45,030 nt of DNA from NCBI GenBank assembly GCA_003021705.1, contig PXRJ01000064.1:1-45030 (forward strand), written 5' to 3'. Under the pieces are notes generated by a model. That model had not been told where the DNA came from. It saw only the letters and a list, made by a program, of their open reading frames with translations, and did not search any database. This document shows, one piece after another, positions 35,730 to 44,884 of the stretch (position 1 is the stretch's first letter; each line of letters starts with the position of its first letter). This DNA is from Halobacteriales archaeon QS_3_64_16. GTDB taxonomy: Archaea > Halobacteriota > Halobacteria > Halobacteriales > Halococcaceae. A program made the translations under genes and the position numbers.

Positions 35730-37016
35730 TCAGTCGCCTTCGCTTGAGCCGTTCCCGGTGAGCGCGTCGATGCGCTCCGCGCCCGCTCGGGTTCCTTTCG
35801 CGATCAGTACGTCGCCGGCGTGCAACTTCGTCTCGGGGCCGGGGGAGATCACCCACTCGTTGCGCACTCGCTGTCCGCCGCTGTCCGCACCGTTCTCGCT
35901 GCCGCCGCTCAGCAGCCGGCCCTGGGTCGAGGACTCCCCACCGCTTCCCGCACGCCGGACGGCGATCACGCGCATACCCGTCTCGGTCTTTATCATCCCC
36001 TCGCCGATCGTGACGCCGCCGAGATCGCTCCCGGGCGCGATCACCGAGCGGGTGAGTACTTCGTCGGACTCGAGTACTGCCTCGGCGATCACGGGGTGGG
36101 TGCCGATCCCCCGGAGGACGCCTTCGCTGATCTCGACGGCGGCGTCGCTGATCACCTCCGTACTGCGCCCGAGGTGGACCAACCCTCGCAGGCGCACCGG
36201 GTCCTCGACTCGCCCGGCGGCCCGCAGCGTCCAGGCCTCGAACCGGGACTGGAGCGCGTCGACCTCGACTTCGAGTTCGACGACCTCCCGGGCGAGGGCC
36301 TCCGAGTCGAACAGTATCGCGCCGTAGGCCAGGTCGACCGCGAGCTCGCTCATGTTCTTCATTAGGACGATCGCTCCCGTCGCCCGCTCTAGGTCCTCGA
36401 TCCCCAAGTCAGGGACCGCAGGCGGGTCGTAGGCCTCGCCCGTCGCGCTCTGATAGACCCCCTCGACGTCTTCTGCCGCTCCGCGAACGAGGACGGTCGT
36501 CCCCGCCTCCAGGCGCGTCTCGGGCCCGGGATCGGTGTCCCACTCGCCCTCGCGGTGGATCGCGATCGCCCGCACGCCCGTCTCGGTCTCTAAGTTGAGA
36601 TCGCCCAGCGTCTCCCCGGCGAGACGCGTGTCCACCCCGACATCTGCGCTGGCGACGGTTTCTATGGCCTCGGGGAGGGCTGCGGCCATCGCCTCGGGGA
36701 GGCCGATCTCCTCGACGACGACTTTCGCGATGTCGCCCGCCGCATCCGAGATCTTCTCGGCGGCCCCGATGACGCTCAACACCGGCGCGAGGGCTTCGGC
36801 GTCTTTGGGGCTGCGTGCGGCCATGAGCAGGCTCATACGCGCGCGCATCTGGAGAACGTCCATGCGCTCCTCGAGTTCGAGGACCTCTCTCGCTACGTCT
36901 TCGGAGCCCAGGAGGACGGCCGAGTAGGAGAGGTCGATCAACAGCTCGGCGGTGTCTTTCATCTCCGCGAGAACTCCTTTGACGCTGACTGGCTCGTAGC
37001 TGACCTCCCCGGCCAT
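35730..37016 (-). CDS. Duplicated PhoU/TrkA-C protein
   Basis: The protein from ATG 37016 has 428 residues. It contains two copies of a unit: PhoU-like helices (~15-110: VLAEMKDTAELLIDLSYSAVLLGSEDVAREVLELEERM; ~210-310: MKNMSELAVDLAYGAILFDSEALAREVVELEVEV), each followed by a TrkA-C (RCK C-terminal) domain (~120-190 and ~320-410: TRSVIAPGSDLGGVTIGEGM ... GMRVIAV). TrkA-C domains bind nucleotides or small ligands and gate K+ channels or transporters. No membrane helix or channel gene is nearby. It is a cytosolic regulator, perhaps of potassium or another cation channel elsewhere. The second TrkA-C has a Gly/Ser-rich insert. The start removes an unconserved N-terminal extension. Confidence 0.9.
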   Translation of the reverse strand: MAGEVSYEPVSVKGVLAEMKDTAELLIDLSYSAVLLGSEDVAREVLELEERMDVLQMRARMSLLMAARSPKDAEALAPVLSVIGAAEKISDAAGDIAKVVVEEIGLPEAMAAALPEAIETVASADVGVDTRLAGETLGDLNLETETGVRAIAIHREGEWDTDPGPETRLEAGTTVLVRGAAEDVEGVYQSATGEAYDPPAVPDLGIEDLERATGAIVLMKNMSELAVDLAYGAILFDSEALAREVVELEVEVDALQSRFEAWTLRAAGRVEDPVRLRGLVHLGRSTEVISDAAVEISEGVLRGIGTHPVIAEAVLESDEVLTRSVIAPGSDLGGVTIGEGMIKTETGMRVIAVRRAGSGGESSTQGRLLSGGSENGADSGGQRVRNEWVISPGPETKLHAGDVLIAKGTRAGAERIDALTGNGSSEGD

Positions 37017-37159
37017 ACCTATTGAGTCATTACCGGGCGCGCAAAAGCGTTCGCCCGCCCTCTCCTGGGCCGCTGGCCGTCGTGCCGTCCCCCTACTGTC
37101 ACCCGCCTTGCCGTTTTTCGACACTCAGACCTCCGCTCGAAGACCCTTTCTCGAGGCGA

Positions 37160-38122
37160 TCAGACCACGCGGTTCGCAAACGACTTGCCCCGCTCTTGTC
37201 GTTGCAGGTTCTCGCGGACGATCGCCGCTACTCGATCGGCATAGCCCTCGTGAGCGGCCGCGACGTGGGGAGAGATCACGACTTCCTCCATTTCCCATAG
37301 CGGCGACCCTTCAGGCAGGGGTTCGCTTTCGAAGACATCGAGTGCCGCCCCGGCGATCTCGCCCGCTTCGAGCGCATCGACGAGTGCTCTTTCCTCGACG
37401 ACCGCGCCCCGCGCGACGTTCACGAGGAAAGCGTCCTTCTCCATCGCTGCCAACTCCTCGGGGCCGATCAATTCCTGCGTCTCCTCGATCAGTGGCACAC
37501 AGAGGACGACGAATCTCGAGTCTTCGATCGCCCGCTCCAGGTTCGCGGGCGTATAGACCTCCCTCACACCGTCGACCGGCGTCGGCGTCCGCCTCACTCC
37601 CACGACCTCCATGCCGAAGGCCTCGGCACGCCGGGCAACCCCCTGTCCGAGCGTCCCGAGGCCGATCACACAGATCCGTTCCCCGTTCAGTGTCCCCAAC
37701 GCGCTCCAGTCGGGATCACTCCAGCGACGCTCGCCTTGGGCGTCCCGGTAGCGATGCAGGCCGCGCGCGACGGTGAGCAGGTACCCGAGCACCGTTTCAC
37801 CGACGACGTCGCCGTGGATCCCTTCGCTGTTGGTAAGCGCGATTCCTTGCTCGTCGAATGCGTCGAGCGGGAAGCGATCGACGCCCGCCTGTACCGAATG
37901 CACCCACGACAGATCGCTCTCCAGAAACGCCTCCTCACAGGCGAGCGTCACACAGACCTCGAGCCCGGAGAGGGCATCGAGATCGCCTCCTACATCGGCG
38001 ATCTCGATTTCTCTCTTCCCTCCACTCTTTTCGGTCGGTTCGCTCCCCCCGAACGCCTCCTCGAACCAGGCGGGCGGGAACAACTCGCTGACCGACTCGT
38101 GAATGCCGACGCGTCGCGTCAT
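37160..38122 (-). CDS. D-2-hydroxyacid dehydrogenase
   Basis: The 320-residue NAD(P)-dependent enzyme reduces 2-oxoacids. It has the Rossmann motif GLGTLGQG at ~155-162 with VIGLGTLGQGVARRAEAFGMEVVGVRRTP. The catalytic Arg is in NVARGAVVEE, the Glu in FESEPLPEGSPLW and the His in ISPHVAAAHEGY. It belongs to the broad family of D-lactate, D-glycerate and phosphoglycerate dehydrogenases; there is no ACT domain, so it is not a full SerA. Substrate unknown. The cofactor may be NADP, since VRRTP in place of an acidic residue ends the second strand. It is divergent from the DUF2237 gene. Confidence 0.92.
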   Translation of the reverse strand: MTRRVGIHESVSELFPPAWFEEAFGGSEPTEKSGGKREIEIADVGGDLDALSGLEVCVTLACEEAFLESDLSWVHSVQAGVDRFPLDAFDEQGIALTNSEGIHGDVVGETVLGYLLTVARGLHRYRDAQGERRWSDPDWSALGTLNGERICVIGLGTLGQGVARRAEAFGMEVVGVRRTPTPVDGVREVYTPANLERAIEDSRFVVLCVPLIEETQELIGPEELAAMEKDAFLVNVARGAVVEERALVDALEAGEIAGAALDVFESEPLPEGSPLWEMEEVVISPHVAAAHEGYADRVAAIVRENLQRQERGKSFANRVV

Positions 38123-38217
38123 GCAGGAAGGGCGCTCCGGGGACCTATGAGTGTTCGTCGTCGGCGTCTCCGTCCGACGGAGAGAGGCTTTTCACCGGGC
38201 AGCGACGACCGCCGGGT

Positions 38218-38589
38218 ATGGCCAGCGAGGAGCGAAACGTCTACGGGACCGAACTCCTGACCTGTAGCGCCGACCCGGAGACGGGCTTTCTGCGCGACGG
38301 GCACTGCCGAGATCTCCAACGCGATCCGGGCCGCCACGAGATCTGTGCGGTACTGACCGCCGAATTCCTCCAGTACAGCAAGGCACAGGGCAACGATCTG
38401 ACGACACCCCGGCCTGAGCTGGGCTTTCCCGGGTTGGAGCCGGGCGATCGGTGGTGTGTCTGTGTCCCGCGCTGGATCGAGGCGCTCGAAGCGGACGCTG
38501 CCCCGCCCGTGATTCTGGAGGCTACCAGCGAGGCGGTACTCGACGACGTCGACACCGAGACGCTGAAAGAACACGCCCACCGCGAGTAA
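38218..38589 (+). CDS. DUF2237 family protein
   Basis: The 123-residue protein matches the DUF2237 pattern throughout: NVYGTELLTCSADPETGFLRDGHC, then HEICAVLTAEFLQYSKAQGNDLTTPRPELGFPGLEPGDRWCVC and RWIEA. It is compact and full length. Members of this family are found in bacteria and haloarchaea; function is not established. A CTTTTCA element lies about 27 bases before the ATG, consistent with a leaderless transcript. It shares the upstream region with the divergent dehydrogenase. Confidence 0.9.
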   Translation: MASEERNVYGTELLTCSADPETGFLRDGHCRDLQRDPGRHEICAVLTAEFLQYSKAQGNDLTTPRPELGFPGLEPGDRWCVCVPRWIEALEADAAPPVILEATSEAVLDDVDTETLKEHAHRE

Positions 38590-38681
38590 CCTGACTCGTA
38601 GTCGCGAGGCTCGCTGGTTATCGTGACCCCCCCCATCGTCGACCCAGTCTCGCGAACGCCCCATAGCCCAACGAAAAATGT

Positions 38682-40469
38682 CTACCGGAGCGCGTCGAGG
38701 CGGAACTCGAAGGCTGCGACCGGCACTTCGAGGTCGTGTTCGACCAGGATTTCGGGGTGGATTTCGCCGATCACACCCACAGGAGCGCCGTCGATTCGTA
38801 CCTCGGCCGCCCGCCCGCCAATGAAGGCCGGATGGTCGGTCGGCGGGGTCTCCAGTTCGGCGCCGAAAACCCGACAGAGCGCTGCGAGGCGACTCTTCGC
38901 CGCTTCGTAGGAGGCGTCGGTGCGTGCGAGTACCGCTCCGACAGTGCGGAACTCCGCGAGGCCGGTGTTCTCGCCCGCGTCTCGACCCGCCGCAAGGCCG
39001 ATCTCCGCGAGGTCCTGGGGATAGGATCGATGGGTGTTGTTCTCTAAGACCATCATGAGTGAGGGTAGCGCCCAGGTCCGAACGATCTCGTAGTCCTCGC
39101 TGTAGGGCTCGCGGATTCGCGCCGGGGCGGCTCCCCCGAGTGGCTGGTCCTCTCTCGTTTCGCTCGCTTCGCCGGTCGCGTTCTCACCGGCATCGGGCGC
39201 GGTCAGGCCCATCTGATCGTAGTTCTCCCGTTCGGCGATGAGATGGAAATCGAGCAGGTCCTCGAACCCAAGCCCGACGAGGGTCTCCCTAACTTTGCGT
39301 TCTGCCCGCGAGCGTTCGTGACGGCCCCCGACGGTGCTTACCCTCGGATACCGTGGTTCGAGGTCGTTGAATCCATAGGCCCGCCCGAGGTCGTCGATCA
39401 GGTCCAGCGGCCCGAGCACGTCCTGGCGGTAGGGCGGGATCGACACCTCGTAGGCCGAGTTCTCGGCACTCAGTTCCCCGTCGCTGCTGGACCCTTCTTC
39501 GCTCCCCGTGACCTCGGCGTCCAGTCCTGAGCGCTCGGCTAGATCGATCACGTCCTCGGTAGCGAGATCGATCCCCAGAACCGTCTCGATCCGTTCGTGA
39601 GCGAGGCGTTTGGTCTCGACGCCGAGATCCGGCCGGACCAGCTCGCGGTCAGGGTACTCGATCGTGACTTCCTCGATCGTCGCGCCGCGGGCCGCGAGGG
39701 CATAACAGAGGATCACGCCCATCCGGTCGATCGTCCACTGGTCGGTCCCGGTGAGCTCGATCAACAGATCGGTCGAATCGACCTCCAGTTCGGTCCGCCG
39801 GCCGTTGATCACTGGTGGAAAAGAGAAGAGCCCGATCTCGTCGTAGATCGCGGGCAGCCGCTCGTAGTCGGCGATGACCGGGGCGTACTCCCGCCCTGTA
39901 GGGTGTTCGGTGAGTACCTCGCCTGGGGAGAGCTCGGCATCGGCGTCGAGGGGGACGAAGGTGTCTTCGTCAGGTTCGACGCCTCGATACTCGATGGAGT
40001 TGTCCTCCGATCCAGCAGCTCCTCCTTTGAGCATTACGAGATCGTGGATGCCGATAGCGCCTTTCACCCGATCACGCCCCATCGTCGCATGCAGTTTCTC
40101 CTGGAGTTGGATGAGCGAGTCGAGCGCCGTCTCGTCTAAGTTCACCCCACGAGCGATCGCTCCGGTGACGTAGGGTCGTTCCTCCGGCACGCTCTCGGCG
40201 ACTTCGTAGCGCCACTCCGGCGAGTTGGTCCGGGGGACGTGCACGCCCCGATCCTCGCCGTACTGGTATCGCAGGGAGCGGGCGATCCCCTCGACCGACA
40301 GCCGGTCGAGGCGGTCGGGGGCGAACTCCAGTTGCCGGAGTCCGTCGCCGGTCTCGCCCTCGTACTCCATGCCGAGTGCGAAGAGATCCGTCTTCAGTTC
40401 TTCGTCGCTCTTTCCCTCCTGGCCGGTCAGCCATCGCAGCTCCTCGAAGTCCACATCGACGACGACCAT
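38682..40469 (-). CDS. pheT: Phenylalanyl-tRNA synthetase beta subunit
   Basis: The 595-residue protein is the archaeal-type beta chain of the heterotetrameric PheRS, which charges tRNA(Phe). It has the N-terminal B1-like region, the B3/4 editing domain (~100-270, with IGIHDLVMLKGG and APVIADYERLPAIYDEIGLFSFPPVINGRRTEL), the B5 domain (~300-385, with YEVSIPPYRQDVLGPLDLIDDLGRAYGFND), and the catalytic-like core (~390-590). A Ser/Glu-rich insert near 335 and another near 445 are haloadaptive. Start and stop overlap with pheS by one nucleotide (TAATG). The Shine-Dalgarno sequence GGAGGTGA lies within the pheS end, so translation is coupled. Confidence 0.96.
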   Translation of the reverse strand: MVVVDVDFEELRWLTGQEGKSDEELKTDLFALGMEYEGETGDGLRQLEFAPDRLDRLSVEGIARSLRYQYGEDRGVHVPRTNSPEWRYEVAESVPEERPYVTGAIARGVNLDETALDSLIQLQEKLHATMGRDRVKGAIGIHDLVMLKGGAAGSEDNSIEYRGVEPDEDTFVPLDADAELSPGEVLTEHPTGREYAPVIADYERLPAIYDEIGLFSFPPVINGRRTELEVDSTDLLIELTGTDQWTIDRMGVILCYALAARGATIEEVTIEYPDRELVRPDLGVETKRLAHERIETVLGIDLATEDVIDLAERSGLDAEVTGSEEGSSSDGELSAENSAYEVSIPPYRQDVLGPLDLIDDLGRAYGFNDLEPRYPRVSTVGGRHERSRAERKVRETLVGLGFEDLLDFHLIAERENYDQMGLTAPDAGENATGEASETREDQPLGGAAPARIREPYSEDYEIVRTWALPSLMMVLENNTHRSYPQDLAEIGLAAGRDAGENTGLAEFRTVGAVLARTDASYEAAKSRLAALCRVFGAELETPPTDHPAFIGGRAAEVRIDGAPVGVIGEIHPEILVEHDLEVPVAAFEFRLDALR

Positions 40470-41980
40470 TAGTAGCTCACCTCCGCGTTCCGCAAGAAGT
40501 CGAGGTCCGCGAGTGTCCCGTGCAAGTCCCGAATGTCCTCCGCGCCGGTCGTCAGCATCGCGAGGCGTTCCAATGCGAGTCCCCAGGCCATCACGTCACA
40601 GTCGACCCCGAGCGGTCGGAGCACCTCGTCGCGGAACAGTCCAGAATTACCGATCTCGATGAGCTCGCCAGTGACGGGATGCGTTCCAAACAACTCGAAG
40701 CTCGGCTCGGTGTAGGGGTTGTAGTGGGGTTTGAACTCGATGTCGGTGATGCCGAAGTGTTCGTAGAACTCGGTGAACGTGCCCATGAGGTCCCGCACCG
40801 AGAGGTCCTCGGCCATCACCCAGCCCTCGATCTGGAAGAACTCCAGCAAGTGAGTGGCGTCGATAGCGTCATTTCTGTATGCCTTCTCAACGCTGAAGTA
40901 GCGCTGGGGGGGTTCGAGATCGCCGATGGCTTCCCCCGAGAGGTATCGCATCGACAGCGAGGTGGTATGGCCCCGTAGCGCGAGCTGACGGGCGAACTCG
41001 GGGCTCCAGGGCGAGTGATACCCCTCGCCGTCCTCGCCGACGCCCTCTCGATGAGCGGTCTCGACCCGCTCGACTAACTCCTCGGGGAGCTCGCCGATTT
41101 CGGCCGGTTCGGAGAGGGCAAAGCGATCCCAGTGAGTCCTAGCAGGATGGTCCTGGGGCATGAACAGGGCGTCGTTGATCCAGAAATCCGCGTCGACGTG
41201 GGGGCCGTCCATCTCCTCGAAACCCATGCCGACGAGCACGTCTTTGACTCGCTCGGCGGTCTCGCGTAGGACGTGGGTTCGACCCCCATGCACTTGGTCG
41301 GCGTCGGCCTCGACGTCGTACTCGCGAAAGTCGGCCTCGCGCCACTCCCCGCTCGTGAGCAGCTCGGGCGTGAGCCGGCCGACCGTATCGGCGGCCTCGA
41401 TTCCCTCCATCAGTGCGGTAACGCCGTCTTCTGTGAGAGTCACAATGCGCTCGGTTCTCCGCGATCGTTCGGCGAGCCCGCGGTCGACGAGCCGATCGAG
41501 AACCGAGGGATCGACGTCGCTCGCATCGCCGGTCCCGACCGCTTCGAGTACGGCGGCTTCGTTGTCCCCGTTGGGATCGGCCTCGGGGTTCGCCGATAGC
41601 TCTCCCGCCTCGATTTTCCCGTACTCCTTCCGGGCGAAGTTCGACAGCGCGATGTCGACCACCCCACCTTCCAGTCCGGACGCGCCGATGACCTCGCCCA
41701 TCCCGACGGGAGCGTCGGCCGCGCCAGTCTCCCTCGCCGCGCGGTAGAGGCGCAGTTCCGGCAGCCCTTCCTCGCGGTAGGTCCGGCCTTCCGCGGTGAG
41801 GTCGAGGGACTGCTCTTCGCGCTCTTCGATCTCGATGAACCCTTCTTCGGCGAGTTCGAAGGCCGCGCCGGTGAGCGTCGTCGGCTCCTGGTCGGTCTCG
41901 GCGGCGAGCTGTGCGATCGTCCGCTTCTCGGTGGCGCTCGCGGCTTCGAGCACCGCGAGCTGTGGGCCGGGAAGTTGCAT
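40469..41980 (-). CDS. pheS: Phenylalanyl-tRNA synthetase alpha subunit
   Basis: The protein from ATG 41980 has 503 residues. It has an N-terminal region with several winged-helix-like units (~1-220, beginning MQLPGPQLAVLEAASATEKRTI), then the class II catalytic core with motif 2 (YFSVEKAYRNDAIDATHLLEFFQIEGWVM) and motif 3 (GNSGLFRDEVLRPLG ... AWGLALERLAML). The archaeal form is longer than the bacterial one, as here. An in-frame N-terminal extension upstream does not resemble the family. It forms an operon with pheT. Confidence 0.96.
   Translation of the reverse strand: MQLPGPQLAVLEAASATEKRTIAQLAAETDQEPTTLTGAAFELAEEGFIEIEEREEQSLDLTAEGRTYREEGLPELRLYRAARETGAADAPVGMGEVIGASGLEGGVVDIALSNFARKEYGKIEAGELSANPEADPNGDNEAAVLEAVGTGDASDVDPSVLDRLVDRGLAERSRRTERIVTLTEDGVTALMEGIEAADTVGRLTPELLTSGEWREADFREYDVEADADQVHGGRTHVLRETAERVKDVLVGMGFEEMDGPHVDADFWINDALFMPQDHPARTHWDRFALSEPAEIGELPEELVERVETAHREGVGEDGEGYHSPWSPEFARQLALRGHTTSLSMRYLSGEAIGDLEPPQRYFSVEKAYRNDAIDATHLLEFFQIEGWVMAEDLSVRDLMGTFTEFYEHFGITDIEFKPHYNPYTEPSFELFGTHPVTGELIEIGNSGLFRDEVLRPLGVDCDVMAWGLALERLAMLTTGAEDIRDLHGTLADLDFLRNAEVSY
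40477..40484 (-). promoter_or_regulatory. Shine-Dalgarno sequence of pheT
   Basis: GGAGGTGA on the minus strand lies 7 bases before the pheT ATG and inside the last codons of pheS. It is a strong match to the 16S rRNA tail, contrasting with the leaderless genes around it, and supports coupled translation of the two subunits. Confidence 0.7.
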
Positions 41981-42219
41981 TCGGTTGTTTCGGTGTGTGC
42001 GTGGGGCTCTGTTATCGGTTGCGACTCCGTGACGGGCCGATAGTACGGATAGGAGAACGACGGATGGACAGGCGTCGATCGAAGCGACGGGACAGGCCAG
42101 GGGCAAGGACGGAGATCTACCGACTGGTGGTAAAGCGAGGAGTGGTTCGGGAGTCGACTCGGAAAGCCCTTCGAGGCCTGTGGACAGCGGCGAGGTGGTG
42201 GCGAGGCGATGCCGGGCTC

Positions 42220-43944
42220 TCAGCGACGCGGGGAGTCGAGTTCGATATCGAGATCTTCGAGCAACTCCTCTGCCTCCGCGCGTTTCTCCTGGTGATCGGC
42301 CAGAAACTCCCGCATGAGTTCGGCGGCTTCCTCCTTACAGCCTCCACAGAGCCGTTCGCCGCCGGTACACTCCTCGTAGACCCGCTTCGTGTACTCGTCG
42401 TCATCGGCGGCGAGCAGGTAGGCATAGAGCTCGTAGACCGGACACTCTTCGGCTTCGCCTCCCAGCTCGCGCTGGAGTTCGGCGGTCTCCCGGCCGCCGG
42501 TGGTCGCCGACGTCACCTTGTCGTAGCCCACCTCGGGATCGTCGAGCAGTGAAATGTGACTCGCCGGAACAGACGAACTCATTTTCCCACCGGTGAGCCC
42601 GGTCATGAATCGATGGTAGATCGAAGAGGGCGGGACGAAGCCATACCCTCCATGGTCGATCTCGACCTCGCGAGCGAGGGTTTCGGCTGCCTCGCGATCG
42701 AGTTCGAAACTGTCGATGTGGCCCTCGTAGACTCGTTTCTCGCCTGGGGCTCGCTCGATGAGCGCCTCGAACGCTTCGGGGGTGGCGTTCCGATCGAGGA
42801 AGCGCACTCGGGGGCGAAGCGGTTCCTTACCTGCCGCTTCCAGCTTCTCTATTGCCTGCTCGCGCGGGCCCTCCTCGTCAGTGTCGGCTGCATCCTTTTC
42901 AGGCTGATCGCTCCCCTCGGGCACTCCCCTCTCGGCGTCGGTCGCTGTACCTGGACTCTCGGTGAGCCAGTCGGCGGCGTGGGCACACCGAACGTCCTCG
43001 GCGTCCGGATCGTCCGCACGCTCGCCGCCGAGGGTTTCATAGGCCGCGGCGATGAGCGCTCGTTCCTCAAGGTCGGTCTCGAAGCTCGCGTACGCCTTGG
43101 CAACGCCGAAATACCGGGTTCGGGCGGCCAGGTCGCGGGCGAGTCGGACGTGGGGGTCCTGATCCGGGCCGACGGGAATCACTGTAGGTTTCGGCTCGTC
43201 CAGTTGGGGATAGAGGATGTCGGCCATCTGGGTCACGACCGACTGCACGTGTGAGAGGTCGGTCCCGCCATCAAAACCGTAGATCGCGTCCATCTCCGAG
43301 AGGTTCGCCTCGATGCCAAGTTCGAAGGCCAGATCCTGTAGCTCTCTGTTCTCGGATTGGCGATAGAGCTCGCCGTCCTCGGGATCGAAGCCGAGCGCCA
43401 GCAGGGAAAGCAGGTAGTCCCGGGCGTGGTCGTCGATCTCGGTCCAGGGGAGACCACGCGCGGAGTGGGCTTCCAGATCGGCGATCAGCCCGTAGGTCTC
43501 CGCGCCCTGCTGTTGATGCCAGATCAGTTCGTCGAAGACGAGCTTGTGGCCGACGTGGGGCTCGCCCGTCGGCATGAAACCCGAGAGCGCCGCGGCGGGC
43601 TCGCCGTTCTGTAAGGCGTCTGCGACCCGTCGATAGTCGCGATGGCCGAAGATGACCCCGCGGCGCATCAGGTAGTGGGGGTCGGGCACCTCCGAGAGGA
43701 CCGCCTCGAATTCCTCGATGCCGAAGCGCTCGAAGAGGCTCTCGTAGTCGGCGATCGTCGAGGAGCCCCACGGGTCCAGTGCCGTCTCGTCCGCGCCGGT
43801 CGCCGTGCCGCCGTCGGTTTGGGGCTGTGGCTCTGAGTTCGAGTTGGGCTCTGACTCCGAGTCCGATCGCGCCCTCGGTTTCGAGTCCGTGTCGCTGTCG
43901 TCAGCTGGGTCGGTACGCCGGTTCGAGTCCGTATCTCCTGTCAT
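42220..43944 (-). CDS. trpS: Tryptophanyl-tRNA synthetase
   Basis: The 574-residue class I synthetase has the HIGH-type motif PTGEPHVGHK at ~124-133, the KMSKS-type motif GGKMSSS near ~470, and the archaeal/eukaryotic core YFGVAKAYASF and VGPDQDPHVRLARDLA. It also has a hydrophilic Asp/Ser-rich N-terminal extension (~1-50) and an acidic insert at ~320-360. The long first ~60 residues suggest that the real start may be internal, but no better ATG is obvious. It follows pheS on the same strand with a gap of about 240 bases in which I see no gene. Confidence 0.95.
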   Translation of the reverse strand: MTGDTDSNRRTDPADDSDTDSKPRARSDSESEPNSNSEPQPQTDGGTATGADETALDPWGSSTIADYESLFERFGIEEFEAVLSEVPDPHYLMRRGVIFGHRDYRRVADALQNGEPAAALSGFMPTGEPHVGHKLVFDELIWHQQQGAETYGLIADLEAHSARGLPWTEIDDHARDYLLSLLALGFDPEDGELYRQSENRELQDLAFELGIEANLSEMDAIYGFDGGTDLSHVQSVVTQMADILYPQLDEPKPTVIPVGPDQDPHVRLARDLAARTRYFGVAKAYASFETDLEERALIAAAYETLGGERADDPDAEDVRCAHAADWLTESPGTATDAERGVPEGSDQPEKDAADTDEEGPREQAIEKLEAAGKEPLRPRVRFLDRNATPEAFEALIERAPGEKRVYEGHIDSFELDREAAETLAREVEIDHGGYGFVPPSSIYHRFMTGLTGGKMSSSVPASHISLLDDPEVGYDKVTSATTGGRETAELQRELGGEAEECPVYELYAYLLAADDDEYTKRVYEECTGGERLCGGCKEEAAELMREFLADHQEKRAEAEELLEDLDIELDSPRR

Positions 43945-44347
43945 GGTTCGTGTATCGGTTTTTCCGATGCGCTGTGCTCTGCTGCCAGGAAAGCGGAGGG
44001 AGCATCGCCATCCCGTCCGAGACTGAAGGTCTGCTGGACCGGATCGCGAAACTATCCGCTCTCGCCTCTCATCGCCAGCGCCACCGAGCGATGTCTGCGA
44101 GAGCGGGCGTCACACGACGTTGTACCTGCTACGAGGATTATAACAGTTTGCAATCAGTGGCAGCTACTCTCTGACTGATCGGCCCGCTGACTTCATGCAG
44201 GAGGTGGACATTCGGAGCGCCTCCCTACCACGCGGGCCGCGAAAGCCGTTCATAAGGATTGTGCTGCGTGGCCCGGCCGGATTACCGAGATACCAAATCA
44301 CCGCTCAGTGTAGCAACCTATTTCTTTTCTCATTTCCTCTCGAGATA
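43945..44347. other. Intergenic region where composition changes
   Basis: No convincing gene or RNA is found. The sequence passes from the G+C-rich trpS side to A+T-richer DNA after about 44130. An in-frame extension of the HhH-type gene back to 44195 has no coding character. The A+T-rich CCTATTT at 44317-44323 is a likely TATA box for the downstream gene. The change suggests the boundary of an acquired segment. Confidence 0.45.
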
Positions 44348-44884
44348 GTGGGTGTGAATAAACTCTCAGCAGGTGAAATCAGCGAGCGGGCGGAGCGATA
44401 TAAGCAGGATCTCCCTTACTCCGATACGAAGATCGAGCAGAGAATCACCTCCGTTCTGAACTCTCAAAGCTGGCTAGTGAAAGAACACGTTGCCGACTGC
44501 ATCCGGTGGAACCTCCAGAATCAAGGCGGTCGAGCAGGGCACAATGTAGACCGTCTCGACGGAGTTTCCGAGCCGGTCGTTGAGTACACCACTAAAGCGG
44601 CATTCATCGCAAACGATCCTAAACAACAGGTAAAAATCCTCGCTGCATTACCGGGTGTTGGCACAGCAACGGCTACGGTGCTGCTTGCATTCAACGATCC
44701 GGAGAACTACGCGATCGGTGACCGATACATGAATCACGAACTGCTCGGAGAGGACAGCCAAATCAAGCCGACCGATTATCCGAAGCTACTCGAAGAGCTA
44801 CGCGACCTCGCTCCGGAATCGATACCACTACGAACAGTCGAGAAGGCGTACTACCAACGGTACCTCGAAGAGAACGACTTGTGA
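44348..44884 (+). CDS. HhH-type protein resembling the HhH-GPD fold, probably acquired
   Basis: The protein from GTG 44348 has 178 residues (GTG 44354 is also possible). It is less acidic and richer in Lys, Asn and Gln than its neighbours, and its codons are more A+T-ended. A helix-hairpin-helix motif occurs at ~99-108 (ALPGVGTATA). The Asp in YAIGD at ~125 stands about where HhH-GPD glycosylases have their catalytic Asp (VDTHV). The rest (SDTKIEQRITSVLNSQSWLVKEHVADCIRWNLQNQGGR) is helical. I do not know a precise family. DNA binding is likely, while glycosylase activity is only a hypothesis. The gene may be part of a larger island beyond the window end. Confidence 0.7.
   Translation: MGVNKLSAGEISERAERYKQDLPYSDTKIEQRITSVLNSQSWLVKEHVADCIRWNLQNQGGRAGHNVDRLDGVSEPVVEYTTKAAFIANDPKQQVKILAALPGVGTATATVLLAFNDPENYAIGDRYMNHELLGEDSQIKPTDYPKLLEELRDLAPESIPLRTVEKAYYQRYLEENDL

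Noticed and set aside
41981..42219. Search for an RNA gene or small protein between pheS and trpS
   Set aside because: No cloverleaf or protein-like frame is seen; it appears to be simple spacer and promoter DNA.
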